64,000 bases of DNA from Candidatus Pantoea edessiphila (GCF_002933345.1 NZ_PDKR01000003.1:24298-88297); one strand, 5' to 3'; positions 29,755-41,169 are shown, numbered from the stretch's first letter. A program made the numbers and translations. The notes: generated from the sequence alone by a model not told the origin.

Positions 29755-30348
29755 TTAAACTTTTAAGTAAACTCTAATACCATCTAAAAACATTTGTGTT
29801 GCCAACATAACTAAAATTAATCCCATTAAACGTTCTAATGCATTTACACCTTTTTCCCCCAGTATTCGTAAAAAAAGTTCTGAAAGCAATAAAATTGTTA
29901 ATGTTATTCCCCATGCAATTAACATTGAAACTATAATAATATATATTTGATTTACATATTGATGTGCTAGCATCATTAAAGTTGCTAATAGGGATGGTCC
30001 TGCAACTAATGGTATTGCTAAGGGAACTAAAAATGGTTCTTCACCAGCAGGTAAGCCTGTATTGTTATCTTCATAAGAAGGAAAAATCATTTTAATAGCT
30101 ATTAAAAATAGAATAACGCCTCCAGATATTGATACTGATTCAGTACGTAAATTTAAAAAATTTAATATTGTTTCTCCAGAAAACAAAAATAATAACATAA
30201 TAATTAAGGAGATTATCATTTCACGAATTAAAATAATTTGCCTTCGTTTAGGTTCAATATATTTTAAAATTGACATAAAAATAGGTAAATTACCTAAGGG
30301 ATCCATAATTAATAGTAATAATATTGTTCCAGAAATTATCTCATTCAT
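29755..30348 (-). CDS. yhgN: MarC/YhgN-family inner membrane protein
   Basis: 197-residue polytopic membrane protein of the MarC family, the same length as E. coli YhgN, with about six hydrophobic segments. The family motif LLLIMDPLGNLPIFM is near the N-terminus, and the central loop EEPFLVPLAIPLVAGPSLLATLM is typical. Function is not established; some members are linked to amino-acid export. Divergent from asd as in E. coli. Confidence 0.92.
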   Translation of the reverse strand: MNEIISGTILLLLIMDPLGNLPIFMSILKYIEPKRRQIILIREMIISLIIMLLFLFSGETILNFLNLRTESVSISGGVILFLIAIKMIFPSYEDNNTGLPAGEEPFLVPLAIPLVAGPSLLATLMMLAHQYVNQIYIIIVSMLIAWGITLTILLLSELFLRILGEKGVNALERLMGLILVMLATQMFLDGIRVYLKV

Positions 30349-30565
30349 TTATTTTACACCTTAATTTTTTAATATAATTTATTAATTGTTAATTAGCTAA
30401 AATTAGTATTTTTTTAAAATTATTCTATTAATAGAAATTAACATAATTTATAAAGTTCTGGCTATTTGTAAATTTAATTATTACACATAGCTAAGTAAAA
30501 TTAATATTTTAGTATTGCCTTTAAAAAATAAATTGAACATTCAAATAATCCATATGGGAGATAAC

Positions 30566-31672
30566 ATGAAAAATGTTGGTTTTGTTGGTTGGCGTGGCAT
30601 GGTTGGTTCAGTATTAATGTCCCGAATGATTGAAGAAAATGATTTTAACATGATTAACTCTATCTTCTTTTCTACATCACAACAAGGAAAACTATCTCCA
30701 AATTTTGGTGGTAATTTTAATAGTGTTCTTCAAGATGCTTTTAATATAGAACATTTAGAAATGTTAGATATCATCATTACTTGCCAAGGCAGTGAATATA
30801 CTAAAGAAATTTATCCTAAATTAAGAAGTATAGGATGGCAAGGTTATTGGATAGATACCTCATCTGTATTACGTATGGCAAAAGATGTCATTATTGTTCT
30901 TGATCCGGTAAATTGCCATACAATTAGTGAAGGAATAAACAATGGTATTAAAACTTTTGTTGGTGGTAATTGTACTGTAAGTTTAATGTTAATGTCATTG
31001 GCCGGTTTATTTTCTCACAATCTAATTGATTGGATATCAGTTGCAACTTATCAAGCTGCTTCTGGCAGTGGTGCTCGTCATATGAAAGAATTGTTAATAC
31101 AAATGGGAGCAATATATAACCATGTAGCAGAATCTTTAAATAATCCAACAAGCTTGATTTTGGACATTGAAAGAAAAATTGCTAAATTTACCTATTCTGG
31201 TTTTTTACCAATTGATAATTTTGGTGTACCTATAGTGAATAATTTAATTCCTTGGATAGATAAAAAATTAGAAAATGGTCAAAGCAGAGAAGAATGGAAA
31301 GGGCAAGCAGAAACTAATAAAATTCTTAACACTAAAACCATTATTCCAATTGACGGATTATGTGTTCGTATTGGTACGTTACGTTGTCATAGTCAAGCAT
31401 TTACTATTAAACTAAATAAAAATATACCATTGGAACAGGTAGAAGAAATAATAGATTCACATAATAAATGGGTTAAGGTTATCAAAAACGATCAAGATCC
31501 AACTATGCATCAATTAACACCAGCTGCAGTAACTGGTACATTATTGATTCCAGTTGGTCGAATAAGAAAACTAAATATTGGTTCAACATATTATTCTGCT
31601 TTTACTGTTGGTGATCAACTTCTATGGGGTGCAGCGGAACCAATACGCAGAATGTTACGTTTGTTAATTTAA
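30566..31672 (+). CDS. asd: Aspartate-semialdehyde dehydrogenase
   Basis: NADPH-dependent step to aspartate semialdehyde, shared by lysine/diaminopimelate, threonine and methionine synthesis. From ATG 30566, preceded by GGGAG, it is 368 residues (367 in E. coli). NADP loop [14 protein letters not shown] at the start, catalytic Cys in [11 protein letters not shown] (about 136), [11 protein letters not shown], and the His/Arg pair in [15 protein letters not shown]. Longer in-frame starts upstream lack a ribosome binding site. Confidence 0.97.
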   Translation: MKNVGFVGWRGMVGSVLMSRMIEENDFNMINSIFFSTSQQGKLSPNFGGNFNSVLQDAFNIEHLEMLDIIITCQGSEYTKEIYPKLRSIGWQGYWIDTSSVLRMAKDVIIVLDPVNCHTISEGINNGIKTFVGGNCTVSLMLMSLAGLFSHNLIDWISVATYQAASGSGARHMKELLIQMGAIYNHVAESLNNPTSLILDIERKIAKFTYSGFLPIDNFGVPIVNNLIPWIDKKLENGQSREEWKGQAETNKILNTKTIIPIDGLCVRIGTLRCHSQAFTIKLNKNIPLEQVEEIIDSHNKWVKVIKNDQDPTMHQLTPAAVTGTLLIPVGRIRKLNIGSTYYSAFTVGDQLLWGAAEPIRRMLRLLI

Positions 31673-31836
31673 TAGATAAAATACAGACTAATTATTATTT
31701 TTAATAATAAGATATTATTACATAATTAATGTTACTTAAATAATATCTTCAAATTTATTGATCTAAATATTTGCAATCTTACTGTATTTTAATTATTTTT
31801 TGATAAAAATAAATGAATTTTGAATAATAATTTTTA

Positions 31837-32415
31837 TTAAAAATAAGAATGTCTACCATGCTGATGTTCAGTATTATCAATAACTCCTTTTAAAACAGGA
31901 AAAGCTATCATTAATGCTTTTTCCACACTATCTTTTAAGGTAACGTTTATCATTGCGCATCCATTACATCCACCTCCAAATTGTAATACAGCATAATTAT
32001 CATCAGTAATTTCAACTAATGACACATATCCGCCATGTTCAGCTAATTGTGGATTAATTTGCGTATACAATAGATATTCTATCTGCTTATTAATAGGTGC
32101 ATTTTCAGGCAGTTTATGCACTTTTGTAGCATTTGGTGCTTTTAATGTCAGCTGAGATCCAAATTTATCTACTACTAAATCGATCTCTGCTTCTTTTAGA
32201 TAAGGTAAGCTTATTTCATCGATATAAATAGATAATTTTTCAAAATTTAATTCAGTGTCTGTATCTTTAATAGTATGTGGTTGACAGTAAGAAACACTAC
32301 ATTCAGCATTAGGTGTACCTGGATTATTAATAAATATTCTAATTTGTGTTCCATCTTTTTGTTTATTCAATAATTTTAAAAAATGTTTTTTAGCAGAATC
32401 AGTTATTTTAATCAT
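31837..32415 (-). CDS. nfuA: Fe/S biogenesis protein NfuA
   Basis: Carrier of 4Fe-4S clusters to target apoproteins. 192 residues. The N-terminal degenerate A-type (IscA-like) domain is followed by the C-terminal NifU domain with [15 protein letters not shown], whose CxxC ligates the cluster between two subunits (about residues 150-153). gntX, its neighbour in E. coli, is missing. Confidence 0.97.
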   Translation of the reverse strand: MIKITDSAKKHFLKLLNKQKDGTQIRIFINNPGTPNAECSVSYCQPHTIKDTDTELNFEKLSIYIDEISLPYLKEAEIDLVVDKFGSQLTLKAPNATKVHKLPENAPINKQIEYLLYTQINPQLAEHGGYVSLVEITDDNYAVLQFGGGCNGCAMINVTLKDSVEKALMIAFPVLKGVIDNTEHQHGRHSYF

Positions 32416-32724
32416 TGATAATTACTCAATTTCAGATCAAAATATTTTGGAAAAAACTATTATTAAAATAAATATAGTTTATCCATTTAACATATTTTGC
32501 ATTATTATTAGTCCTAAATAAATAATAAATAATTATTTGCTTAATTACATTGATTATACATAAAATTATGACTATCTCAAATATAAAATAGATTTTATTT
32601 AAAATAATATAACTTAATTACGTTTTAACTAATTTATAAATAATAAATAGCAACACATAATTAAAAATTAATATCTTCATTCAGGATTTTTATTATGTAT
32701 TTTTTAATATTTAATTGATTTCAA
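32416..32724. other. Divergent nfuA-bioH spacer
   Basis: About 310 bases between the divergent nfuA and bioH. gntX occupies this place in E. coli. I looked for its C-terminus on the minus strand and found only a weak, unconvincing resemblance. Confidence 0.4.
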
Positions 32725-33492
32725 ATGTATTATTATACTTGTGGCAAAGGTACAATAAATCTTGTTTTACTGCATGGTTGGGCTCTTAATGCAGAAATAT
32801 GGAATGAGATTGTTCCGTGCCTTAGTGCAAACTTTTGCTTGCATATATTTGATTTACCAGGTTATGGACGTAGTCAAAATTTGTCTGCTTTAACTTTAAA
32901 TGATATGGCAATTCAATTATTACCATTTATACCTTATCAATCAATCTTAATTGGATGGTCTCTAGGAGGATTAGTGGCTATGAAATTAGCTTTGATTAAG
33001 CCTGAAGTATTAGGTGGGATTATTACTGTAGCATCATCACCAAGATTTATTGCTGCAAAATCTTGGCCAGGTATAAAATTGAATGTATTTAAAAATTTTC
33101 AATTTCATATTCAGAAAGATTTACAAAAAACAATAGATCGTTTTTTATTATTACAAACATTAGGTTCAAATAGAAGTTATTTTGATGTTTTAACATTAAA
33201 AAAAGCAATATTTTCTCAACCTATTACGCCTGCTGAAGTACTAAATAATGGTTTAAAAATTTTAACTGAAACAGATATGCGTACGAAATTACCTTTAATT
33301 AAAATACCATTTTTACGTATTTACGGCTACTTAGATAATTTAGTACCACGTTGTATTTCACCTATTTTAGATAAAATTGTTTCGCTATCTAATTCTATTA
33401 TAATGGAAAAAGCAGCACATGCTCCCTTTATTTCTCATCCTGATAAGTTTTGCAAATATATTACTGATTTTATCAAAAAAATAGATTTCTAA
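32725..33492 (+). CDS. bioH: Pimeloyl-[acyl-carrier protein] methyl ester esterase
   Basis: Carboxylesterase that removes the methyl group added by BioC, releasing pimeloyl-ACP for biotin synthesis. 255 residues, alpha/beta hydrolase. LLHGWALNAEIW forms the oxyanion region, GWSLGG gives nucleophile Ser 79, YGYLDNLVP the Asp, and KAAHAPFISHP the His. It lies next to nfuA, a conserved enterobacterial pairing that supports BioH over other hydrolases. Confidence 0.94.
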   Translation: MYYYTCGKGTINLVLLHGWALNAEIWNEIVPCLSANFCLHIFDLPGYGRSQNLSALTLNDMAIQLLPFIPYQSILIGWSLGGLVAMKLALIKPEVLGGIITVASSPRFIAAKSWPGIKLNVFKNFQFHIQKDLQKTIDRFLLLQTLGSNRSYFDVLTLKKAIFSQPITPAEVLNNGLKILTETDMRTKLPLIKIPFLRIYGYLDNLVPRCISPILDKIVSLSNSIIMEKAAHAPFISHPDKFCKYITDFIKKIDF

Positions 33493-33519
33493 TTAACTAT
33501 ACTTTTATGTTTATTCGTA

Positions 33520-33558
33520 TTAAATTAACATAAAATTATATGTTTTATGTTAATTTAA
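33520..33558 (+). terminator. Perfect 16-base-pair hairpin after bioH
   Basis: Arms 33520-33535 and 33543-33558 are exact reverse complements (loop TTATATG). It begins 28 bases past the bioH stop and before nudE, so it is the probable bioH transcript end. Confidence 0.5.
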
Positions 33559-33638
33559 AATCAATACATACGAAAATTTTAAAAATTAATACAATTAATT
33601 TTTAAAAATTATTAAAGCCATAAATTTTGATATTAACA

Positions 33639-34205
33639 ATGAAAAAAAAAATAGAAAAACCTAATATTACTAACGTAAAAACAATAGCTTGTTCTAAATT
33701 ATTTGAAATAGAATCAGTAGATTTAATTTTTAGCAATGGTGAACATCGCGTTTATGAACGTATTAAAGCATCTAATTTTGAAACAGTTATTATTATACCA
33801 ATTATTGATAATAATTTAATTTTAATTCAAGAATATGCTGTAGGTTCAGAAAGTTATACAATTGGTTTTCCCAAAGGTTTAATTAATTTTGGTGAATCAA
33901 TAAAGGAAGCTGCAAATCGTGAACTTAAAGAAGAGATAGGATTTGGTGCTAATCAATTGGAATTAATTGGTAAAATAACTATTACACCTTCCTATCTCTA
34001 TAGCATAAGCAATATTGTACTAGCTCAAAGTCTTTATAAAAAAAAACTAATAGGAGACGAACCAGAACCAATAATTATACATTATTGGTCTATACATAAT
34101 ATGTTGGAATTACTAAAAGAATCAAATTTTTGTGAATCACGAAACGTAAGTACTCTATTTATTGCACGCGAATGGTTAGTAAAAAAAGGTCTTATAAACT
34201 ATTAA
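33639..34205 (+). CDS. nudE: ADP compounds hydrolase NudE
   Basis: Nudix hydrolase active on ADP-ribose, Ap3A and NADH. 188 residues from ATG 33639. The Nudix box is complete: GLINFGESIKEAANRELKEE followed by IG. A further conserved region RNVSTLFIAREWL closes the protein. The start codon is followed by ten A (33642-33651), read in frame as Lys-Lys-Lys; slippage there would disrupt the product. Confidence 0.95.
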   Translation: MKKKIEKPNITNVKTIACSKLFEIESVDLIFSNGEHRVYERIKASNFETVIIIPIIDNNLILIQEYAVGSESYTIGFPKGLINFGESIKEAANRELKEEIGFGANQLELIGKITITPSYLYSISNIVLAQSLYKKKLIGDEPEPIIIHYWSIHNMLELLKESNFCESRNVSTLFIAREWLVKKGLINY

Positions 34206-34648
34206 AAATAATTTTTAATAGTTGCCTAACTTAATTTTTCACTTATTAATTAATAATCAAAATATTAATATGGATTCGAAATCATTAATTTCAATAATTT
34301 AAAAATTATGACAAATAAATTAAAAATTAAATATTAATATTTCTTTATCAATAATCGAAACTGACAATAATTTATTGTCTTTTAGTAAAAATTTTATTTA
34401 TCTAAATTTTAAAATTATTTTTTGTAAATAATACTATTAATATAAAATTTAATGTGCAATAATTGTTATAAATTTTAAAAAACATTAATAATGTTATAGA
34501 TAGTATGAATTAGTTGTCTATGGGTCTTAGGTATTTTAATGATTATATAACAGAGTTGATAATTATATGTGTTTTAATTCCTTTACCTTTCCAGGGTTTA
34601 ATCATAATTTCTGGATATTATTAATAAATTTCATTCATATCAAACAAT
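34206..34648. other. Spacer before aroK
   Basis: About 440 A+T-rich bases between nudE and aroK, where E. coli has mrcA and the hof genes nearby. No remnant was recognised. A transcription start for the aroK-aroB unit is expected but not resolved. Confidence 0.4.
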
Positions 34649-35179
34649 ATGGCAGATAAACGTAATATATTTCTAGTTGGACCGATGGGTGCTGGAAAGA
34701 GCACTATTGGTCGTTATTTGGCTCAACAACTGAATATGGAATTTTTTGATTCAGATCAAGAAATTGAAAAACGTACTGGAGCGGATATAAGTTGGGTTTT
34801 TGATGTTGAAGGAGAAGAAGGATTTCGTGATCGTGAAGAAAAAATTATAAATGAACTTACTGGGAAACAAGGAATTGTTCTTGCAACTGGAGGAGGGTCT
34901 ATTAAATCACAAAAAAATAGAAGTTGTCTTTCAGCTCGTGGAATTGTAGTTTATTTAAAAACAACAATAGAAAAACAATTATCACGTACTCAACATGATA
35001 AAAAGCGTCCATTATTACAACAAATTAATCTATCTCCCAGCAAAATACTTAAATCATTAGCTGAAGAACGTAATCCTTTGTATATGGAAATAGCTGATCT
35101 TACAATTAGTACTGATAATCAAAACACAAAAATCGTAGCAAATCAAATTATCTATATGTTAGAAAAAGAAATAATTTAA
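34649..35179 (+). CDS. aroK: Shikimate kinase I
   Basis: Phosphorylates shikimate with ATP on the way to chorismate. 176 residues. Walker [13 protein letters not shown] (about 10-21), the shikimate-binding [11 protein letters not shown] and [11 protein letters not shown], and the GGG loop ATGGGSI are in place. It starts the aroK-aroB pair; spacing to aroB is 41 bases as in a single operon. Confidence 0.97.
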   Translation: MADKRNIFLVGPMGAGKSTIGRYLAQQLNMEFFDSDQEIEKRTGADISWVFDVEGEEGFRDREEKIINELTGKQGIVLATGGGSIKSQKNRSCLSARGIVVYLKTTIEKQLSRTQHDKKRPLLQQINLSPSKILKSLAEERNPLYMEIADLTISTDNQNTKIVANQIIYMLEKEII

Positions 35180-35220
35180 AACTTAGTAAAGTTAATAAAT
35201 TTTATCAGGTATTTAATTTT

Positions 35221-36324
35221 ATGGAAAAAATTACTGTTTCATTAGGAAACAGAACTTACCCAGTTATCATATCTAATGGATTATTTAAGGATTTAAATTC
35301 CTTTTGGTGTTTAAAAGCCAATGATAAGGTTATGATAGTAACCAATCAAACTTTATCCCCAATATATTTAAACGAATTTATAATATTATTGAAAAATTTA
35401 AGGATAAAAGTTGATTATATAATTTTACCTGATGGTGAGAAATATAAAAATCTTGAAACTGTTAATCAAATTATTAGTTCTCTGTTAAAGCAATCACATG
35501 GTCGTAATACAATTTTAATTGCTTTAGGAGGGGGTGTTATTGGTGATATAACTGGTTTTACTGCAGCTATATATCAGCGAGGTGTTCGTTTTATTCAAAT
35601 ACCAACAACTTTACTTGCTCAAATAGATGCATCTATTGGTGGAAAAACAGGTGTTAATCATATATTGGGTAAAAATATGATTGGTGCTTTTCATCAACCA
35701 ATTTCAGTAATTATCGATACTAAATTTTTATGTTCATTACCCTCACGTGAGTTCAGTTCAGGATTGGCAGAAGCGATTAAATATGGAATTATTTTAGATA
35801 ACTTATTTTTTCATTGGCTTGAAAACAATATTGATTCACTAATGGCACTAGATGAAAACGCATTGATTTATTGTATTCGTAGATGTTGTGAATTAAAAGC
35901 TAATATAGTTTCTATTGATGAACATGAAATAGGACATCGTTCAATTTTAAATTTAGGTCATACTTTCGGTCATGCGATTGAAACACATATGGGTTATGGT
36001 AATTGGCTTCATGGTGAATCAATATCTGTTGGAATGGTTATGGCTGCATGTATAGCAGAACGTTTAGGTCAATTTAAAAAGAGTGATACTGAAAAAATTA
36101 TTAATCTATTAAAAAGAGCCAAATTACCAATACGTGGTCCAATAGAAATGGTTCCTAAAGATTATTTAACTTATATGATGAGAGATAAAAAAGTAATTTC
36201 CGATAAACTCAGACTAATACTTCCTTTATCAATTGGAATGTCTGAAATACGTAATGGTATATCTAATGAGTTGATATTTGATGTGATTAACGAATGTCAA
36301 GATTGTGCTTACATAGAAAATTAG
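35221..36324 (+). CDS. aroB: 3-dehydroquinate synthase
   Basis: NAD- and Zn-dependent cyclisation of DAHP to 3-dehydroquinate, second step of the shikimate pathway. 367 residues. [12 protein letters not shown], the NAD loop [25 protein letters not shown], and zinc ligands in [11 protein letters not shown] and [11 protein letters not shown] are intact. damX and dam, downstream in E. coli, are lost. Confidence 0.97.
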   Translation: MEKITVSLGNRTYPVIISNGLFKDLNSFWCLKANDKVMIVTNQTLSPIYLNEFIILLKNLRIKVDYIILPDGEKYKNLETVNQIISSLLKQSHGRNTILIALGGGVIGDITGFTAAIYQRGVRFIQIPTTLLAQIDASIGGKTGVNHILGKNMIGAFHQPISVIIDTKFLCSLPSREFSSGLAEAIKYGIILDNLFFHWLENNIDSLMALDENALIYCIRRCCELKANIVSIDEHEIGHRSILNLGHTFGHAIETHMGYGNWLHGESISVGMVMAACIAERLGQFKKSDTEKIINLLKRAKLPIRGPIEMVPKDYLTYMMRDKKVISDKLRLILPLSIGMSEIRNGISNELIFDVINECQDCAYIEN

Positions 36325-36437
36325 ATATATAAATATTTTTCAATATATGAATAATAACACTTAAAAAGTGTAAAAATATAAAACTTATAAATATAGTTTG
36401 AATAAAAAACTTAATAAGATTGTATGTTTATTAGTCT

Positions 36438-36455
36438 CAAAAATTATAATTTTTG
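36438..36455 (+). terminator. Small palindrome after aroB
   Basis: CAAAAATT and AATTTTTG form a perfect 8-base stem with a 2-base centre, followed by TTATTTTTA. It lies in the 299-base gap where damX and dam would be, so it may end the aroK-aroB transcript. Otherwise this gap holds nothing recognised. Confidence 0.35.
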
Positions 36456-36623
36456 TTATTTTTATAGATATAACCACCAACAACAAAAATGCAATACCAA
36501 CATAATATAAAATATTAAGCAAATTATTAAGTTAATAAATACCAAATGAACTATAAATAATAGTAAGTGTTAAAATTAATTTGTTATATGTGTTAATAAT
36601 TTCAATAAAATAGGTAAATTTAG

Positions 36624-37307
36624 ATGAAAAAATATCTATTAGCTCCTTCAATACTATCAGCGGATTTTGCTAGATTAGGTGAGGACATCCTAAAGGTTTT
36701 AAATTCTGGAGCAGATATAATTCATTTTGATGTTATGGATAATCATTACGTTCCTAATCTTACTATAGGTCCTATGGTTTTGAAATCATTGCGTGATTAT
36801 GGAATTTCTGCACCAATTGATGTACATCTTATGATAAAGCCTGTAGATGCGCTGATACCTGTTTTTGCTAAAGTTGGTTCTAATTATATTACATTTCATC
36901 CAGAAACTAGTGAAAATATTGACAGAACTATACAAATAATAAAAGAAAATGGCTGTAAAGCTGGATTAGTATTTAATCCAACTACTGTTCTCAACTACCT
37001 TGATTACGTAATGGATAAATTAGACATAATTCTTCTTATGTCAGTAAATCCAGGTTTTAGTGGTCAATCTTTTATTCCTAATACGTTAGAAAAATTACGT
37101 GAAGTAAGACAAAGAATTGATAATAGTGGATATGATATTATTTTAGAGGTAGACGGTGGAATTAAGATAGATAATATTGGTGAAATAGCTAAAGCTGGAG
37201 CTGATATGTTTGTTATAGGCTCTGCCATTTTTAATAACAATAATTATAAAAAAGTTATCGATAATATGAGACAAGAAATAGAAAAATATAACTTAATGAG
37301 TTATTAA
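36624..37307 (+). CDS. rpe: Ribulose-phosphate 3-epimerase
   Basis: Interconverts ribulose 5-phosphate and xylulose 5-phosphate, feeding both RibB substrate and erythrose 4-phosphate for the shikimate route. 227 residues, TIM barrel. [15 protein letters not shown] at the start, [30 protein letters not shown] and EVDGGI mark metal and phosphate sites. gph is missing between rpe and trpS. Confidence 0.97.
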   Translation: MKKYLLAPSILSADFARLGEDILKVLNSGADIIHFDVMDNHYVPNLTIGPMVLKSLRDYGISAPIDVHLMIKPVDALIPVFAKVGSNYITFHPETSENIDRTIQIIKENGCKAGLVFNPTTVLNYLDYVMDKLDIILLMSVNPGFSGQSFIPNTLEKLREVRQRIDNSGYDIILEVDGGIKIDNIGEIAKAGADMFVIGSAIFNNNNYKKVIDNMRQEIEKYNLMSY

Positions 37308-37471
37308 TTTTTCAGTAAACATTAATAATGTTGTTTTATAAAAGGAATTCATCTTATAAAATTTTCCCTTAATTATAAGCAATATTAATCGATATTATTG
37401 ACTTATTAATAATTAGTAATATTTTTTCATTAAAAATCAAAGAGTTAATTTTCCTAGATTATTAGGATTTA

Positions 37472-38470
37472 ATGATGGAAAAATTTGTAGTTTTTAGTGG
37501 TGTTCAACCATCTGGTGAATTAACTATTGGTAATTATCTAGGTGCAATTAGTCAATGGGTTAAAATACAAAACGATTTTGAATGCATATATTGCATTGTG
37601 GACTTACATACCTTAACTGTTCGCCAAAATCCTAAAACATTAAATAGATCTATTTTAGATACATTAGCTCTTTATTTAGCATGTGGCGTTGATCCTGATA
37701 AAAGTATTATTTTTATTCAATCTCATATAGCAGAACACACTCAACTTAATTGGATTTTGAGTTGTTTTTGTTATTACGGTGAACTTAATCGTATGACGCA
37801 ATTTAAAAATAAATTAACTAGTGAAGATAAAATTAATTCAGGTATATTTAATTATCCAATATTAATGGCTGCTGATATTTTATTATACCAAACAAATAAA
37901 GTACCTGTAGGTGAAGATCAAAAGCAACATATAGAATTAAGTCGTAAAATTGCTCAACGTTTTAATAGTATCTATGGAGATATTTTTAAAATTCCAGAAC
38001 CAATGATTTTAAAATTTGGATCAAAAATTTTGTCACTTACAGAAATAGAAAAAAAAATGTCTAAATCAGATCGCAATCGTAATAATGTTATTAGTCTTTT
38101 AGAAGATCCGCAATTTATAGAAAAAAAAATCAAGCGTGCAGTTACTGATTCCGATAATCCTCCTATAATTCGTTACGATATTAAAGAAAAAGCTGGTGTT
38201 TCAAATCTTCTCAATATATTATCAGGTATAACAGGTAAGAATGTATTTGAATTACAAAGTGATTTTCAAGGCAAAACTTATAACCAATTAAAATTAGTTG
38301 TTTCTAATGAAGTTTCTTTAATGTTATTAGAACTTCAGGAACGTTATCATTATTACCGTAATAATATACCTTTTCTTAAGCAAATAATAGACGAAGGAGC
38401 AAATAAAGCTAAATTGAAAGCAAAAGAAACAATAATCAAAGTTTATAAAGCGATAGGTTTATGTTTTTAA
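37472..38470 (+). CDS. trpS: Tryptophanyl-tRNA synthetase
   Basis: Class I synthetase charging tRNA-Trp. 332 residues, full length. The HIGH-type motif is in [13 protein letters not shown] (about 11-23), [12 protein letters not shown] binds substrate, and KMSKSDRNR is the KMSKS loop (about 195-203). Last intact gene before the 1.5-kb decayed crp region. Confidence 0.97.
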   Translation: MMEKFVVFSGVQPSGELTIGNYLGAISQWVKIQNDFECIYCIVDLHTLTVRQNPKTLNRSILDTLALYLACGVDPDKSIIFIQSHIAEHTQLNWILSCFCYYGELNRMTQFKNKLTSEDKINSGIFNYPILMAADILLYQTNKVPVGEDQKQHIELSRKIAQRFNSIYGDIFKIPEPMILKFGSKILSLTEIEKKMSKSDRNRNNVISLLEDPQFIEKKIKRAVTDSDNPPIIRYDIKEKAGVSNLLNILSGITGKNVFELQSDFQGKTYNQLKLVVSNEVSLMLLELQERYHYYRNNIPFLKQIIDEGANKAKLKAKETIIKVYKAIGLCF

Positions 38471-38624
38471 TTTATTGATATTACATGTTATTATAGATTT
38501 TTGTTGATTATTATTTACAATTTATTAAGTTAATAATTATTGTGAAATTTTCATTTTATGATTTATAATGAACTTATAATAAATAACTTAATCTTTTTAT
38601 CTTATTCCTTAAACAAGGATAGTT

Positions 38625-39200
38625 TTACAAGGATAGTTTCACCATGAGTAAAATTATTTTTGTCTTCTAATATTTTAAAAATACGACCAACTATTTGCCA
38701 AATTTATTGCCTATTGATTTTAACTTGCATTCCATCTGCAATCTGGATAGTATTTAGTTGTTTAGTTATTATATTTATAAGCATTTTAGAAATGGTTTTT
38801 TTACATCTAAAAATATCAGGATAAAACTTTTTCAGATGTAACTTGTAAACGATGAGTACTTTTGATGAGATTATTAATTAATATGTTTGATATTTAGATG
38901 AATTAATTCATCTAAATTTTTATATGAAATTTCAGCTACTTCACATGCAATTTCTACACGGACCGCAAGTGCTACTTTCTTAAATTTTTTAAATAGTCTA
39001 AGTTCACTAATAAAACTACTTGATTAAAAAAATAATTATGTTTTTCCCATAAAAATTCAATTTTATTGTTAAATGATTCGATTTTTTTTATTAGAAAGAT
39101 CTATTCTTAAATCCTTAAATTTTTAGTATTAATGTTTTTAGATACAAAAAAAACTAAACGTAAAATTACTTGTTTAATTACTATATGCAATTACATAAGT
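38625..39200 (-). pseudogene. crp: Remnant of crp (cAMP receptor protein)
   Basis: The minus strand holds CRP in broken frames: FISELRLFKKFKKVALAVR leading into IACEVAEISYKNLDELI (about 38900-39020; CRP has TACEVAEISYKKFRQLI), RLQVTSEKV, FLDV followed by IADGMQVKINRQ, then QIVG joined to GRIFKILED (about 38650-38690). A TAA replaces the Glu codon after INRQ. Six codons of the recognition helix (CSRETV in CRP) are missing. The N-terminal third is barely readable, so the upper limit is approximate. Position between trpS and tus genes fits the E. coli order. Confidence 0.88.
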
Positions 39201-40013
39201 TTAATTGAATTTTTAAAATTTAATATAATAGTGTTAGCAATTAACCGATTAATAATATTTATTTATAATTTTACTATTTTAACTATTTAACCAATAATAT
39301 ACGAACTTATATAAGTGATATTTAATAAACATTGACTGAATATCATTCTAAAATATTCATAATATTTGCAAAATATTAATTGTATTATTACGACAAAATT
39401 ACTATAATCTATCAATTAATGATATTTGGAATTAATCTATCAATAAAAATTTCAAAAAAATTAATCTAAAATATAAATATTATTAATATATAACCATTAA
39501 ATAATTTATAATTTTTTTTAATTTGATTAATGCTTATCTTGTATAATAGTTATATATCTTTTAAATTAAATTATTGTAACCTATATAAAGTTGAATTTTA
39601 GTTATTTATTTATCATTGGTATTAGTTAATGAATAAAAACTCACATTAGAAAATCAAAAAAATGTTTTTTTAATCTCTCATATTATTTTATTATAATCAT
39701 AAAATTTCATAAATAATGAATGATTTTAAAAATTTATCTAATATATAGTTTTAAAACAATTAAAGCATATTATATATGCTATATTTGATATATCTGAAAT
39801 ATTTATAATTCCAAATAAATTATTAATTAATTTAAAATATTCAAAAAAAACAAATAAATGATTTATAATCAATAAATTATTAATAATATAGGTGAAGAAT
39901 TACTATACTTTTAAATTGAATGTAATATTATTAATTTTGTAGTATATCACAATTTTATTTTTTAATTAATATAATTAAAAGTTAGTTTATCTTAAATAAG
40001 GCATTAATTTATA
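39201..40013. other. Empty spacer upstream of tusD
   Basis: Over 800 bases of very A+T-rich sequence with no open frame. E. coli carries slyD, fkpA, slyX and others here; no remnant was recognised. A small perfect stem AGCATAT/ATATGCT occurs near 39765-39785. Confidence 0.45.
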
Positions 40014-40400
40014 ATGAATTATAATTTATTAGTAACCGGTCCTCCATATGGTACTCAACATGCAACCAGTGCATTATTATTTTCTCGAGCTCTTTTGAAA
40101 GCAGGACATAAATTAAAAAGTATTTTTTTTTATAGAGAAGGTGTATTAAATGCTAATCAATTCATAATTATTCCTAAAAATGAATTTAATTTAATAACAG
40201 CATGGAAGAACCTTAGTAGAGAACAAGAAATATCTTTAAATATATGTATATCGTCATCTTTTTATCGTGGGATATTAAATGCACAAGAAGCTGAAAATAA
40301 ATTTTATTCATCAGGCAATTTACAACCTGGTTTTTATTTTAGTGGACTAAGAGCTTTGGCAGAAGCAATTTCAAATTGTGATAGGATAGTACAATTTTAA
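40014..40400 (+). CDS. tusD: Sulfurtransferase subunit TusD
   Basis: Part of the TusBCD complex that relays persulfide sulfur from TusA to TusE for 2-thiouridine of tRNA-Lys, -Glu and -Gln. 128 residues, DsrE fold. VTGPPYGTQHATSALLFSRAL is the N-terminal signature and the catalytic Cys lies in LNICISSSFYRG (about 79). Its stop overlaps the tusC start by one base (TAATG), so the three genes are coupled. Confidence 0.96.
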   Translation: MNYNLLVTGPPYGTQHATSALLFSRALLKAGHKLKSIFFYREGVLNANQFIIIPKNEFNLITAWKNLSREQEISLNICISSSFYRGILNAQEAENKFYSSGNLQPGFYFSGLRALAEAISNCDRIVQF

Positions 40401-40762
40401 TGAATAGCATAGCTTTTATATTTTCCCATATGCCTTACGGTAATAGTGTTGGTGTAGAAGGACTAAATGCCGCAATAGCGATCAGTGATTTAAATACAAA
40501 TATTGGAATTTTTTTTATTGGTGATGGTGTGTTACATCTAAATTCTAATCAAAATCCTGATTTAATCTTAGGAAAAAACTATTCTTCTACTTTTTATATT
40601 TTAAAATTATATGATATTAAAAAATATTTTTTATGTTTAGATTCATTAATACAACGTGGTTTATCAGCTAATCAATTAAATTTGCTAAATGTTGTTAAAA
40701 TAGTTGACTCTAAAACATTACGTAAAAATTTAAATGAATATAATCACATCTTGACATTTTGA
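40400..40762 (+). CDS. tusC: Sulfurtransferase subunit TusC
   Basis: Middle subunit of TusBCD, 120 residues, DsrF type. The N-terminus IAFIFSHMPYGNSVGVEGLNA and the GIFFIGDGVLHL strand match the family. The conserved central region DIKKYFLCLDSLIQRG is present. Translationally coupled to tusD and followed by tusB after one base. Confidence 0.95.
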   Translation: MNSIAFIFSHMPYGNSVGVEGLNAAIAISDLNTNIGIFFIGDGVLHLNSNQNPDLILGKNYSSTFYILKLYDIKKYFLCLDSLIQRGLSANQLNLLNVVKIVDSKTLRKNLNEYNHILTF

Positions 40763-40763
40763 G

Positions 40764-41069
40764 ATGAAAATAACGATGCTTCATACTTTAATGAATTCTC
40801 CTACTTATAGCGATCTTGATACATTATTATTACTAATTAGTGTTGAAGATGATGTTCTTTTACTACAAGATGGAGTATTAGCTTCTTTGAAAGATAGTTT
40901 AATAATAAATAAAATATTAAGAATAAATAAATCAATTATAATTTGGGTATTAGAAGAAGATTTAATAGCAAGGGGAATAATTAAACAAATTTCAAATAAA
41001 GTACGTTTGGTGAACTATAATGGTTTTGTTGAGTTAACCGAAAAACATCACCAACAAATAGTTTGGTAA
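40764..41069 (+). CDS. tusB: Sulfurtransferase subunit TusB
   Basis: Third TusBCD subunit, DsrH type, 101 residues from ATG 40764; ATG 40776 (MLHTL) equals the E. coli start and is an alternative giving 97. LLLLISVEDDVLLLQDGV and LEEDLIARGIIKQISNKV are family motifs. Directly precedes the str operon, as in E. coli. Confidence 0.95.
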   Translation: MKITMLHTLMNSPTYSDLDTLLLLISVEDDVLLLQDGVLASLKDSLIINKILRINKSIIIWVLEEDLIARGIIKQISNKVRLVNYNGFVELTEKHHQQIVW

Positions 41070-41169
41070 TTAGTTTATAAATTAATTAATTTATAAAAAG
41101 TTCTTAACACAATATATTTTTATTATTTAATAATAATTAAAAAAAGCAAATCCATCTGGGAGCTCCTTA

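Noticed and set aside
32416..32724. gntX remnant upstream of nfuA
   Set aside because: A weak resemblance to the GntX C-terminus on the minus strand is within what A+T-rich sequence gives by chance.
39201..40013. slyD or fkpA remnant upstream of tusD
   Set aside because: No motif of either protein was recognised on either strand.
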